Positions 8,093 to 15,943 are shown, numbered from the stretch's first letter. The stretch: 64,000 nt of DNA from Bacteroidales bacterium UBA3653 (GCA_002373505.1 DFKE01000015.1:78789-142788), one strand, 5' to 3'. Notes: generated by a model not told the origin, from the letters alone. Numbers and translations: made by a program.

Positions 8093-8617
8093 TTAATCGA
8101 TGTTTTGGGGATTAGTAAATGTGTATTTGCTGAAGATTGAAAGGAGCTCTTCACGGCTCATCTGTTTGGGATCGCGACCGATAGAACGGAGCACGCGCAG
8201 TAATCGCGCTCTCTTGCGATTCTCTTCCGGTGTCACGTACTCCAGATTATCGGCAGACCAGTTGAGAATATCTCCGTTGAGGTGGTCAATGACCATCCCC
8301 TCCGGACGCGGTCCATACCAAGCCCCCGCCACCAGAAAATGGCAGTGTTTGGCTCCGAACTGCCGCAGAAAGGGGTAATGTGTGCCGTTTCCGTTCGTGT
8401 GGGTACACTTGCGCGTCCCTGCTTGTGCAAGGTTTGGTTTGATCTCTCGCAGCCCTAATTTGGTTAGAGACAAGAAATGTCCATCCCTTGTACAATAAAG
8501 CGGTTTCTCTGTCGGACATCGCCGCGCCTCAAAGACGCCGCCGTCCGCCGTGTAGATACGTACGCTTGTGCGGTCATTCCCCACAAACCCGTACTCAATA
8601 ATTTTCATTTTTGCCAT
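8093..8617 (-). CDS. HNH endonuclease (HNH_3-like)
   Basis: 174 residues from ATG 8617 (MAKMKIIEYGFVGND). The frame extends upstream to 8794, but that part lies in the structured leader. The C-terminal half carries an HNH_3-type core: a His-containing strand, IDHLNGDILNWSADNLEYV and the closing EENRKRAR. Such nucleases are typical of phage, introns and mobile islands and cut DNA, using the IDHxNG motif to bind metal. It is the first gene after a promoter and a long leader of about 255 nt. Whether it is active or serves defence or mobility is open. Confidence 0.75.
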   Translation of the reverse strand: MAKMKIIEYGFVGNDRTSVRIYTADGGVFEARRCPTEKPLYCTRDGHFLSLTKLGLREIKPNLAQAGTRKCTHTNGNGTHYPFLRQFGAKHCHFLVAGAWYGPRPEGMVIDHLNGDILNWSADNLEYVTPEENRKRARLLRVLRSIGRDPKQMSREELLSIFSKYTFTNPQNID

Positions 8618-8739
8618 AATTTGTTTGTTTATGACCGCCCGTATGTTCTCTTTGCATCCGCCAAGTTGGCGGATTTGTATTGACCATACATGGGCAATCT
8701 GGTTAAAATTATGACAAGCGCTTGTCGTTAATTTTCCCC

Positions 8740-8878
8740 TGGCCATGGGGCCCCCGATGAGTGCGTTGCACGCAGCGGGGAGAGAGTAGGGCAAAACGCG
8801 GAGCGTCCTTCCGTTGAAGCGGAAGGAGCGGCCTCCGCCTAGGATAGGTAATCACGCGAGTTTTAGCCTTAGCGAGTG
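8740..8878 (-). ncRNA. Structured leader, hairpin family copy 2
   Basis: The minus-strand stem CCCCGCTGCGTGC-AACGCACTCATCGGGG (8752-8780) ends in GGGGGCCCC and is preceded by CCCTACTCTCT. It shares TTTGCAnTCGCT-n-AAGGCT, ACTCGCG and the terminal stem with copy 3 at 23679-23831. Transcription should start about 8 nt after the TACTTTTG box at 8879-8886. Confidence 0.6.
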
Positions 8879-8886
8879 CAAAAGTA
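8879..8886 (-). promoter_or_regulatory. -7 box of the HNH operon leader
   Basis: TACTTTTG on the minus strand, with TTTTTTTGTTG just upstream. The -33 region overlaps the terminator of the preceding gene. Confidence 0.55.
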
Positions 8887-8890
8887 CAAC

Positions 8891-8920
8891 AAAAAAAGCA
8901 GCCACAGAAATTGTGACTGC
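8891..8920 (-). terminator. Intrinsic terminator of the 8994-9923 gene
   Basis: GCAGTCACA-ATTTC-TGTGGCTGC stem followed by TTTTTTT on the minus strand. Confidence 0.75.
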
Positions 8921-8993
8921 CCTTCTATACTGTTATAGAATATTATCTACTAAATCTATACTAAAATCGACTGGGAATATATACTAAAATCTA

Positions 8994-9923
8994 CTATTCT
9001 CTGCGATATTTGGCAAAGTTTTGATATTTGTATGTGAGTCCGAAATAGTCATTCAGGGCATCATATAGAGCCTGCGAACTCATGTTCTTGGTGTCGAGGT
9101 ATCCGAGTGCTTCATTGGTTCGTATAGCCGCTACCAATTTAGCCGCTGATGCGCATGCCGCCGACCTTAACTCCGCCTCCACTGCTGGCGCTTTCCCCTC
9201 TTGGATACAGAGCGCAGTCAGCAGTGCAAAATGTGGTTCTTCCGATGCCACGGCATTTTCAACATTCTCGGGCTGTGCTTTGTCCGTCTCGGCAGGTCCG
9301 GAGGGATAGTTGTTATTGATGGTTACGGGTGCATTGTATATGGTACCGTAATTGATATTTTGCGTGCCTATATTGTTCTGGTTAATCTGTTGCTTCATAA
9401 CGTGTAGTTCTTGCGATAGTTGGTTCACTTGGGTGGTTAATTCGTTATTGATGTATTTCAATTCCGCTTCGGGGTCAGGCGGAATCTCGCCGTAGTTGGT
9501 CGCATCCAGACAGATATCTTGCCTCCGTGCTTCCGACCGCATGTTATCGTATAGTTCACCGGCTTCCCCCCAGAGCAGGCCTCGCATGTCGTTGCTTAAT
9601 TGCTGCAGCCCTTCGTTGAGTCCGTCCATCAGCCGGAGCGTTAGACACACCACAGCCGTTGCACACGTCACAGCCGGACGAGAGAAACCTAATTGCCCCT
9701 CTAACCAATGGTAGTAATATTCTATGCCGGAGAGTGTCCAGGCATTGGCGATGAGCCGTTGGCAAAGCCTGTCCGCAACCTCCATGGAACCCAACAGATC
9801 GAAATTGATTTGCCCGTCCCATTCCTCGCACATCGCCATACATTCGCGCCAACACAAGGCACAAACAGGGTTCCGCTGAAATAGCGGATGGTCTGTGAAA
9901 TATATGTCCGAAGCGTATGGCAT
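8994..9923 (-). CDS. Orphan 309-aa coiled-coil protein
   Basis: 309 residues, monocistronic, with its own promoter and terminator. The N-terminus has Cys pairs (CALCWRECMAMC, about 22-33). Around 165-200 is a coiled coil (LTTQVNQLSQELHVMKQQIN) followed by an Asn-rich linker (NNIGTQNINYGTIYN). A C-terminal helical module follows (SQALYDALNDYFGLTYKYQNF), a shape I associate with uncharacterised proteins of Bacteroides mobile regions. No signal peptide. Function unknown. The Asn-rich linker between two folded parts suggests an oligomeric scaffold or regulator. Confidence 0.65.
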   Translation of the reverse strand: MPYASDIYFTDHPLFQRNPVCALCWRECMAMCEEWDGQINFDLLGSMEVADRLCQRLIANAWTLSGIEYYYHWLEGQLGFSRPAVTCATAVVCLTLRLMDGLNEGLQQLSNDMRGLLWGEAGELYDNMRSEARRQDICLDATNYGEIPPDPEAELKYINNELTTQVNQLSQELHVMKQQINQNNIGTQNINYGTIYNAPVTINNNYPSGPAETDKAQPENVENAVASEEPHFALLTALCIQEGKAPAVEAELRSAACASAAKLVAAIRTNEALGYLDTKNMSSQALYDALNDYFGLTYKYQNFAKYRRE

Positions 9924-9954
9924 GGTATGATGTTTTTATGAACGAAAGTGGCTG

Positions 9955-9985
9955 CAAAGATACAACAAAATTTTGAATTATGCAA
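9955..9985 (-). promoter_or_regulatory. Promoter of the coiled-coil orphan
   Basis: TTGCATAATTC (-33) and TATCTTTG (-7, 9955-9962) on the minus strand. About 30 nt further upstream TTCGATATAG is repeated in tandem (10017-10039), a possible operator. Confidence 0.7.
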
Positions 9986-10059
9986 GATTTTAATGTAATT
10001 ATTACTATTTTACCGTTCGATATAGTTCGATATAGTTTGACAGGCAGACCGTAGGTAGT

Positions 10060-10096
10060 AAAAAAAATCGCCGCAGGGAACAAATCCTTGCGGCGA
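10060..10096 (-). terminator. Intrinsic terminator of the R-M operon
   Basis: TCGCCGCAAGG...CCCTGCGGCGA stem followed by eight T on the minus strand, about 55 nt past the DUF4238 stop codon. Confidence 0.85.
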
Positions 10097-10150
10097 CAGA
10101 AAAGGAGAGGATTAGTACAAACCTGTTTTGAGATGCGGAAAACAAAAGCT

Positions 10151-11020
10151 TTAACAATAAAACAAACAGAATCTCTCACGGATAAAATCAAATTTTGCAT
10201 ACTCACCAATATAGTTCTTCATTTTTGCTAATGCCTCAAAGACTAGTTCCTTACTATTGGTGTTATCATAGTAAAAAATATTCGTGTTGCTTAATTTCAT
10301 CGTTATAAATATCTGTGCATTCAAGTTACTAACGTCAGACTTGGAACATAACGCAGCACCTTTGTTTGCTCGATAAGCTTTATTATCGTAAAGTAAAATT
10401 CCTTTGGACGCGGATAAAGGGAGATAAAACATTCCCCCATGAGTTTTTACTCCTCCGATAAATTGTTTTCGCTTGGACTTGTAAGGATTAAAAAAAATAG
10501 CAGGCTCTGGAGAAGTTATAAATGGTATCTCAGTTGGATTATTTATAAGCAATAGTTTATACCTTTGCATTGATTTTACGGCATCTTGGAATGTGGATAA
10601 TACAAAAATCTGCTTGCCTTGTAGTGATATACGTTTCTCCCCATCATCAGTACCATTAAAGAAATTGTACATCTTGTTCATCTCTGATTCAAAATGATTC
10701 GCATGAAAAGGTGTGCGTAATTGTTGGAAACAGATATATTGTTTTAGAAAATCCTCATTTCGACTATCTAATACGAAATCGGAAGACAATATCTGCTGAA
10801 TTATTTCTTTCGCTTTTTGCTCTATCTTTGAAAATTCTGATTCGAGACGTGTGTCTTTTGTGTAAAAGTAATCTTCTGCCGCCTGTGTCTTTATAGGAGC
10901 AGCTTCTATTACAAAAGGTTTGGCGATATCAACATAACCGCAACCTATAGTTTTTCCATCTTTTGAGAAATTCCGGAGATAGAATTGGGGAACATAGTGT
11001 TGTTTCTTTCCTTCCGCCAT
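10151..11020 (-). CDS. DUF4238 family protein
   Basis: 289 residues. The N-terminus HYVPQFYLRNFS (8-19) is the signature of DUF4238, followed by the mixed alpha/beta region typical of the family (KQYICFQQLRTPFH, then PFITSPEPAIFF). DUF4238 proteins are cytosolic and uncharacterised, and are often found near mobile or defence genes. Its start codon overlaps the last base of the methyltransferase gene, so it is a translationally coupled third member of the R-M operon. That suggests an accessory role in restriction (inference). It is followed by a strong terminator. Confidence 0.8.
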   Translation of the reverse strand: MAEGKKQHYVPQFYLRNFSKDGKTIGCGYVDIAKPFVIEAAPIKTQAAEDYFYTKDTRLESEFSKIEQKAKEIIQQILSSDFVLDSRNEDFLKQYICFQQLRTPFHANHFESEMNKMYNFFNGTDDGEKRISLQGKQIFVLSTFQDAVKSMQRYKLLLINNPTEIPFITSPEPAIFFNPYKSKRKQFIGGVKTHGGMFYLPLSASKGILLYDNKAYRANKGAALCSKSDVSNLNAQIFITMKLSNTNIFYYDNTNSKELVFEALAKMKNYIGEYAKFDFIRERFCLFYC

Positions 11021-12348
11021 TACTCAATCATTTCTCCTAATGTTGTATCTTTGAATGTCTGCCAAATATCCAAATGGACTTTCTTATAGTCTGGGAATAG
11101 TTGTTTTATAAACTCTATCTCAAACACAAGTCTAAAGTCATTAGGGTCGTTGTTTGGTTGTCCTTCTTTACGTGTACCAACACGTGCTATCTTAATTAGG
11201 TATAAATCACGTATTCCATGCTCTTTTACGTATGGCATGAAATAGTATAACTTATTCAAAGCAACAGTAGAAGGAAACTTCTTTCCTGTGTAGTAAATCT
11301 TTGCAGATTGGTCAATATATTGTTCCATATTATCTGCCTTTACAAGCGAAATAAGGACATTCCTACTTTTATCAATATCCTTAACAGATTCTTCTTCGTG
11401 ATTAACTATTTCTTCGGGATATTGTTGCTTAATCAGCTTCCAGTCAGCAACTTCACTGGCTTTTATGTAATCCAAAATACATTTACCTACATATTCCCCG
11501 AGTTTTACGGGAACAGCATTGCCAATCATTTGTTCTTGGTCGGTTTTACTTCCAAGGAAAACGAAGTCATCTGGGAATGTCTGAATAAGACTTCTTTCAT
11601 GAGTGGTTAACGGTCTTATTCCGTCCAAATTTTTCACAGGGTCATTCGGATGCAGTTGATAGCCTTGCGGTAAAGGGCGATTAACGCCACGAATAGTTGG
11701 ACTAGGCTCATTGACACTAAAAATACCTCTGCGGACATAACTTCTTGGATGTCTGTAGTAGTATTGAATATCTATTTTATCCCCCAATGCCTCAGCAACA
11801 GTCATATCATGGTCTGCTAGATTTTTGTTAAGACATTCTTCCATAAAACCATCTTGCTCTCCTAATTTCCCTATTAAGATAAAGCGCTTGCGTTTTTGTG
11901 GGACTCCGCATCTTGACGCATCCAGTACAGTTTGTGTTAGACCATACCCTGCACCCTTGAATATTCTTTTTGCCTCAACTAGTTTTTGGGTCTTGGTAAT
12001 TCTAGCCACATTCTCCATAACAAACCATTCAGGACGAACATTAGCCACTATTTGAGCATAATCAACTGTTAAATCTCCTCGTCCCTTGTTCTCGTTTCTA
12101 TCTCCAGCGGATGAAAAATCTTGACAAGGGGGACCACCAATAATCATTTGTGGGTGCAGTGGTAAAATGGCATTAGTAGCAGCTGCCACATCGCTTAAAT
12201 CCAACTTAATATCAGGATGGCGGAAATTTGCCCGATATACATTGATAGCCTCGTCCCAATTATCAAATGCAGAAACGATAGTATGTCCCGCCTGAGTAAA
12301 TCCCAAGCTTAATCCACCACATCCGCTAAACAAATCTATACACCTCAT
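11020..12348 (-). CDS. DNA cytosine-5 methyltransferase
   Basis: 442 residues. All main C5-MTase motifs are visible: motif I DLFSGCGGLSLGF (5-17), motif IV GGPPCQDFS with catalytic Cys75, motif VI ENV (112-114), motif VIII QKRKR (151-155), and motif X GNAVP (about 275). The target-recognition region is about 175-255. After motif X a C-terminal extension of about 130 residues (KADNMEQYIDQSAKIYY and onwards) is not part of the usual catalytic core and I do not recognise it. The gene lies 3 nt behind the endonuclease gene and overlaps DUF4238. It would protect host DNA from the neighbouring nuclease. Confidence 0.93.
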   Translation of the reverse strand: MRCIDLFSGCGGLSLGFTQAGHTIVSAFDNWDEAINVYRANFRHPDIKLDLSDVAAATNAILPLHPQMIIGGPPCQDFSSAGDRNENKGRGDLTVDYAQIVANVRPEWFVMENVARITKTQKLVEAKRIFKGAGYGLTQTVLDASRCGVPQKRKRFILIGKLGEQDGFMEECLNKNLADHDMTVAEALGDKIDIQYYYRHPRSYVRRGIFSVNEPSPTIRGVNRPLPQGYQLHPNDPVKNLDGIRPLTTHERSLIQTFPDDFVFLGSKTDQEQMIGNAVPVKLGEYVGKCILDYIKASEVADWKLIKQQYPEEIVNHEEESVKDIDKSRNVLISLVKADNMEQYIDQSAKIYYTGKKFPSTVALNKLYYFMPYVKEHGIRDLYLIKIARVGTRKEGQPNNDPNDFRLVFEIEFIKQLFPDYKKVHLDIWQTFKDTTLGEMIE

Positions 12349-12351
12349 AGA

Positions 12352-13425
12352 CTAAAACAAATCGGGGCTGTTAACCAATACTGCATCAAACCGTCTTTCG
12401 GGGCTTAACAAATTTTGACCGCCACCGAGGATGATATTCTTTATTTCGTATTTTGAAATACGGGGTTTGAGTGCCTCGGGGCTTTGCAGGAACTTCTGCG
12501 ATTTAGAACCTGGGAGTGCAAATGCTTTATCGTTTGCGAGATTATAGGATTGCAATCTTATAATGCGTTTATAGTCAAAAGAATCATACGTTACATAATC
12601 CAAAAGCATCTTATATATCCATACAATAGTACGATGGAATCGATTGAGTTTTGATATATCTGAGGCATCTTCCGTACAACACATTTGCAATACAGCCAAA
12701 TCAGACCAAACAAAGACATCCAAGCAGTCTTCGCGTAATTTCATTTTACAACCCTCTGTTTTCCAAATTGGTTGAAGAATAAGTGGTTTCTGTTTCTTTG
12801 TCATGTCTGCCGATACTTGCATAATAGAATCCAAGATTTTAGGGTAATTTGCAAGCACCTCATTTATCTCCTCCCAATGGTTAATTTGTGGTACTTTACG
12901 AAGCATTGTGCGCAACTTCTCTTTTGCTTCTAATGTGGTATAATTAGAGCAAATACTGCATACAAGGAAATTGATAGTTGGAGGACGCATTACGATTTCA
13001 CTACCCCACAAAGATTCATCTAATGTCTTTGTAGTGTTGTCAGGAATTGCAGTTAGTTTTACCTCTAATCCCACCAACACTTCGTTAGTACGATAGTTCT
13101 GCATAACCAAATCTATCTTTTCTCTCTCGCCAGAATAGAATTTCTCATATGGTGCGAACCCCGCTTCAAAATTATAGTACGCATCTTCCGCTAATGGATC
13201 TATACCAAACAAAGTCTTTGCATCAATGTACTTGTGCTCTATATGGTTGTGTTTATCTGTACAGATATATACAGGCTCAATGCCTTTTGAATACATGTAT
13301 GCAACTAGAGATGCTGGGAACGAACTATTAAATTGGTTCTTTCCCCAACAATCAGGGTCAGTATAGTCGCGACTTGAGTGTTTTTGTCCGAATAATCCGG
13401 GTTGTATGTATTGGTCTTTTGTCAT
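12352..13425 (-). CDS. HindVP-like type II restriction endonuclease
   Basis: 357 residues. The N-terminal block (PGLFGQKHSSRDYT, then WGKNQFNSSFPASL) and the core EREKIDLVMQNY...GLEVKLTA match the RE_HindVP family as I remember it. Asp105 and Glu121-x-Lys123 fit a PD-(D/E)xK active site. Characterised family members (HindV/HgiDI group) cut GRCGYC; that specificity here is inferred, not shown. It is the first gene of the operon, followed by the methyltransferase. The promoter at 13454-13484 lies within a repeat that recurs upstream of an unrelated gene at 27.7 kb. Confidence 0.85.
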   Translation of the reverse strand: MTKDQYIQPGLFGQKHSSRDYTDPDCWGKNQFNSSFPASLVAYMYSKGIEPVYICTDKHNHIEHKYIDAKTLFGIDPLAEDAYYNFEAGFAPYEKFYSGEREKIDLVMQNYRTNEVLVGLEVKLTAIPDNTTKTLDESLWGSEIVMRPPTINFLVCSICSNYTTLEAKEKLRTMLRKVPQINHWEEINEVLANYPKILDSIMQVSADMTKKQKPLILQPIWKTEGCKMKLREDCLDVFVWSDLAVLQMCCTEDASDISKLNRFHRTIVWIYKMLLDYVTYDSFDYKRIIRLQSYNLANDKAFALPGSKSQKFLQSPEALKPRISKYEIKNIILGGGQNLLSPERRFDAVLVNSPDLF

Positions 13426-13439
13426 AATTATTTTGTTTG

Positions 13440-13597
13440 CAGCTTTGCGGCTGCAAAGATACTGCTTTTTTTTGAATTATGCAAGTTTTTCCGCATAAAC
13501 ATCCTCAAAATCCACACAAAGATACAATAATTCGTCTTAGCCACGAGGGCACGATTGCTGCGAGATAAGCAATTAATGTTTTGATTTTGCAAGAGAT
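13440..13597 (-). repeat. Promoter-bearing repeat, copy 1
   Basis: A block of about 150 bp almost identical to 27735-27895. Both contain CCACACAAAG(A/G)TACAATAATTCG, then CTTAGCCACGAGGGCACGATTG. On the minus strand it carries two promoter-like elements, TATCTTTGTG near 13520 and TATCTTTGC at 13454-13461. The second drives the R-M operon. Confidence 0.8.
13454..13484 (-). promoter_or_regulatory. Promoter of the R-M operon
   Basis: TTGCATAATTC (-33) and TATCTTTG (-7, 13454-13461) on the minus strand, 29 nt before the endonuclease start. Confidence 0.75.
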
Positions 13598-13720
13598 AAG
13601 GCGCGCTAATCGGAATATTTATTTCTTATCTCGCTTCGTTCGAACGATTATTACTCCGCCACTGCGTTCTGTAGATTATTTTTTGAAATCTTGCCTATGT
13701 CAAAAAAATATTGTAATCGC
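13555..13720. repeat. Duplicated intergenic block, copy 1
   Basis: It shares TTATTACTCCGCCACTGCG and the following 50 nt (TCTGTAGATTATTTTTTGAA, then CTTGCCTATGTCAAAAAAAT) with 17982-18066. The looser upstream part (GAGATA, then TTTTGATTTTGC) also matches. The two copies are direct repeats flanking the phosphate module. Confidence 0.75.
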
Positions 13721-13877
13721 AAAATGTTTTTTGTGAAAAATGCGTAAAATCGCAAAATTCTGTCACATGTGACACTTTTTTTTCAATACGTCTGGCTCCG
13801 TCAATCATTACTGCAACCTTACCGTTCCGTTGCTTTTTCCAATCAAGCAACGTGTCATAAATCTTACGCTTCATCAT
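13695..13877 (-). pseudogene. Truncated AAA/DUF4143-type ATPase gene
   Basis: The first 28 codons (MMKRKIYDTLLDWKKQ, then VAVMIDGARRI) match the standard N-terminus of Bacteroidales AAA ATPases of the DUF4143 type. In those proteins GARRxGKS forms the Walker A loop. Here the similarity stops inside that loop (GARRIEKK) and the frame runs into AT-rich DNA and stops at 60 codons, so no ATP site remains. A promoter is still present upstream (13975-14008). This looks like a deletion remnant whose 3' junction is the duplicated block. Confidence 0.7.
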
Positions 13878-13974
13878 GTTTTTTCACGATTTTTTAGGAT
13901 TCCAAACGCAAATCTTTCACGTTTTTGAATTATTTTTAATAGCAATTTCGCACGTTTTTAATCGTTTCCGGCTG

Positions 13975-14008
13975 CAAAGTTACTACATTTTTTTGAATTA
14001 TACAAGTT
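13975..14008 (-). promoter_or_regulatory. Promoter of the ATPase stub
   Basis: TTGTATAATTC (-33) and TAACTTTG (-7, 13975-13982) on the minus strand, almost the same sequence as the promoter at 27748-27779. Confidence 0.6.
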
Positions 14009-14017
14009 TTTTGTTAA

Positions 14018-15694
14018 TTATTCGTTGGTTTCTACGATATTAATGACATAATCAGCAACTCTCTCGCACTCGCAGATAAAATCCACATAGAAGACACCTA
14101 ATTGGTAACTATACCGTCCGGCGTCAATGTCCTGTAGGTTGCGCGATTTGAGTTCGTTGCGGTAGTTATTGATTTCATTCTCCAAGTTGTGGCTGTAGGC
14201 TGTCTGGTCTTCCGTAAGAGGACTGTCTTGCTCCAATAGGTTCTCCATATTGCTGAGCGAGGTGTCTGTGAGCGTCATTATTTGCGTAATGTGCTGCATC
14301 TGTTCGTCCGTGAACGCCTCTGTGCAGTTCTCCCGTTTGCGGCGCAGTATCCGCGCCAGATGATAGCAACTGTCGCCTATAGACTCCAACTCGTCCACTT
14401 GGCGCAGCATCTTCATAATCTGTGCTTTGGAACTGTCCGACAGCCGTCCTTCGCTCACGCGCCGCAGGTAAGTGGCAATCTCAATCTCCATGCGGTCGGT
14501 AATAGCCTCGTACTTCTCGATACGGTTGTACAGACCGGCGAACTGCTCATGGTCCTCGGTGGCAAGCAGGGAACCGACAAATCCTAACATCCGGTGGCAC
14601 CGCCCGGCAAACAGGCTTATTTCCTTTTTTGCCTGCATGAGGTTCAGTTCACTGGTCGAAAGCAGTCCTCCGGAGATGTAGCGCAGACGGGATTTCTCGT
14701 CCTGTTCGGTCTTGATAGGAAGCACCCAACAAACGAAGCGTTCAATCTGCGGCACAAAACCGATCTGCAGCAGGGTGTTCATTAGGTTGAAGCAGGTATG
14801 GAAAGCGGAAACCAGATACATATTGTTTGATTCCGCCCCCATCACATCGGTCACAAGCCATTCGACGGCGTGGATGGTCGGATAGAAGAACGCGAGCACG
14901 ACTATCACGCCAAAGACATTGAAAAATAGGTGCGCGAGTGCAGCGCGTTTGGCTTGTATGTTAGCGGTCAGCGATGCAAGAAAGGCGGTAATGGTAGTAC
15001 CGATATTCTCACCCAACGTGAGCGCCACGGCTTGTGCGAAACCGAAACCGGGTATATCCATGCCGAAGAGCATCAGCGTGACAGCCATAGACGCGGAGGA
15101 CGACTGCATCAGCATGGTCATCACAGTACCCATGAGCACGAAAAGCGGGATTGTCCAGAAACGCTCGCAAGGCAGATGACTGAGCCAAGCTGCCATGTGC
15201 GTACCTATATCCAGCGATTCGGCAGCCTTCGAAAGTAGGTTCAAGCCCATGAACAGAAAAGCGAAACCGAAGAGAAACTCTCCCCAGTTCTTCGTTTTCC
15301 CCTTCCCGGCAAAGAACAGCGGCAAGGCTACTGCCAGCAGCGGCAGCGACAGCGCCGAGATGCTGACTTTGAAACCGACAAACGAGATGATCCATGCCGT
15401 AACGGTAGTGCCGATATTCGCTCCCATGATTACCCCGATAGCCTGACGGAGCGTCATCAGTCCGGCATTGACGAAACTGACCACCATGACCGTAGTCGCA
15501 CTACTGGACTGGATAAGCGCGGTCACGCCCACACCCGTCAGCACGCCCATGAAACGGTTACGCGTCATGGCGCCGAGGACGTTGCGCATCTTGTCGCCAG
15601 CCAGTTTCTCAAGCCCCTCGGACATAATCTTCATTCCGTACAGAAAGAGGCCCAGGGAGCCGACGAAACTTAAAAGGTTCAGAAATGTACTCAT
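14018..15694 (-). CDS. Na+/phosphate cotransporter (NptA/PNaS type)
   Basis: 558 residues. The two PNaS signature repeats are present: ALIQSSSATTVM (about 60-71) with GANIGTTVTAW (about 90), and LMQSSSASMAV (about 200) with GENIGTTITAF (about 230). About eight to ten membrane helices fill residues 5-320. The C-terminal 210 residues form a cytoplasmic PhoU-like helical domain (KAQIMKMLRQVDELESIGDSCYHLAR). It imports phosphate with sodium across the inner membrane, and the PhoU part probably adjusts activity. It is downstream of a 39-aa membrane peptide gene, under a promoter preceded by Pho-box-like repeats, and divergent from a PhoB/PhoR-like pair. Confidence 0.92.
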   Translation of the reverse strand: MSTFLNLLSFVGSLGLFLYGMKIMSEGLEKLAGDKMRNVLGAMTRNRFMGVLTGVGVTALIQSSSATTVMVVSFVNAGLMTLRQAIGVIMGANIGTTVTAWIISFVGFKVSISALSLPLLAVALPLFFAGKGKTKNWGEFLFGFAFLFMGLNLLSKAAESLDIGTHMAAWLSHLPCERFWTIPLFVLMGTVMTMLMQSSSASMAVTLMLFGMDIPGFGFAQAVALTLGENIGTTITAFLASLTANIQAKRAALAHLFFNVFGVIVVLAFFYPTIHAVEWLVTDVMGAESNNMYLVSAFHTCFNLMNTLLQIGFVPQIERFVCWVLPIKTEQDEKSRLRYISGGLLSTSELNLMQAKKEISLFAGRCHRMLGFVGSLLATEDHEQFAGLYNRIEKYEAITDRMEIEIATYLRRVSEGRLSDSSKAQIMKMLRQVDELESIGDSCYHLARILRRKRENCTEAFTDEQMQHITQIMTLTDTSLSNMENLLEQDSPLTEDQTAYSHNLENEINNYRNELKSRNLQDIDAGRYSYQLGVFYVDFICECERVADYVINIVETNE

Positions 15695-15705
15695 ACTAAT
15701 ACGAA

Positions 15706-15825
15706 TTAAATAACAGAATATGCTTTAAGCAGACCATAAATGATGGCAATTACAAATATACCACCAACTAAAGCACGTGTCAAGTTGTAGATAAAAAGGA
15801 TTTTTTTTACTTTTTTGTCGTCCAT
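15706..15825 (-). CDS. Unannotated 39-aa single-helix membrane peptide
   Basis: ATG at 15825, stop at 15706-15708. A basic N-terminus (MDDKKVKKILFIYNLTRA) precedes one hydrophobic helix (LVGGIFVIAIIYGLLKAY). It follows a -7 box (15850-15857) by 25 nt and precedes the cotransporter start by 11 nt, so it is the first cistron of the phosphate-transport transcript. It may be a small subunit or regulator of the transporter (inference). I know no named family. Confidence 0.65.
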   Translation of the reverse strand: MDDKKVKKILFIYNLTRALVGGIFVIAIIYGLLKAYSVI

Positions 15826-15849
15826 AAATGTCTGTTTTTTATTTTGCTG

Positions 15850-15857
15850 CAAAGGTA
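15850..15857 (-). promoter_or_regulatory. -7 box of the phosphate-transport operon
   Basis: TACCTTTG on the minus strand. The place of a canonical -33 box is taken by 11-bp Pho-like repeats. Confidence 0.65.
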
Positions 15858-15863
15858 CGTTGT

Positions 15864-15907
15864 TTTAATTACAGAGGTATGACAGATATATGACAAATCG
15901 GCAACAA
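15864..15907 (-). promoter_or_regulatory. Pho-box-like 11-bp repeats toward the cotransporter
   Basis: On the minus strand four consecutive 11-mers read TTGTTGCCGAT, TTGTCATATAT, CTGTCATACCT, CTGTAATTAAA. The middle pair, TTGTCATATATCTGTCAT, differs from the E. coli Pho box (CTGTCATAwAwCTGTCAy) essentially only at the first base. The last unit ends 6 nt from the -7 box. Confidence 0.65.
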
Positions 15908-15910
15908 AAT

Positions 15911-15943
15911 TTGTCATTGATTTGTAATCGGTTTTGTAGGAAT
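15911..15943 (+). promoter_or_regulatory. Weaker Pho-box-like repeats toward the regulator
   Basis: TTGTCATTGAT, TTGTAATCGGT, TTTGTAGGAAT in 11-bp phase on the + strand, 30 nt before the regulator start. This suggests autoregulation. Confidence 0.45.

Larger units (their letters stand above)
8618..8993. other. Gap: HNH leader, two hairpins, terminator
   Basis: No gene seen. On the minus strand the order is: terminator of the 8994 gene (8891-8920), promoter -7 (8879-8886), leader hairpin (8752-8780), perfect palindrome GACAAGCGCTTGTC (8713-8726) and stem ATCCGCC/GGCGGAT (8656-8674). Next to 8994 are direct repeats TATACTAAAATC (about 8958 and 8982). Confidence 0.6.
13426..14017. other. Gap: repeats, two promoters, ATPase stub
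   Basis: This AT-rich 592-nt gap holds the promoter-bearing repeat (13440-13597), a second duplicated block (13555-13720), the N-terminal stub of an ATPase gene (13695-13877) and that stub's own promoter (13975-14008). No intact gene is visible. Confidence 0.7.
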
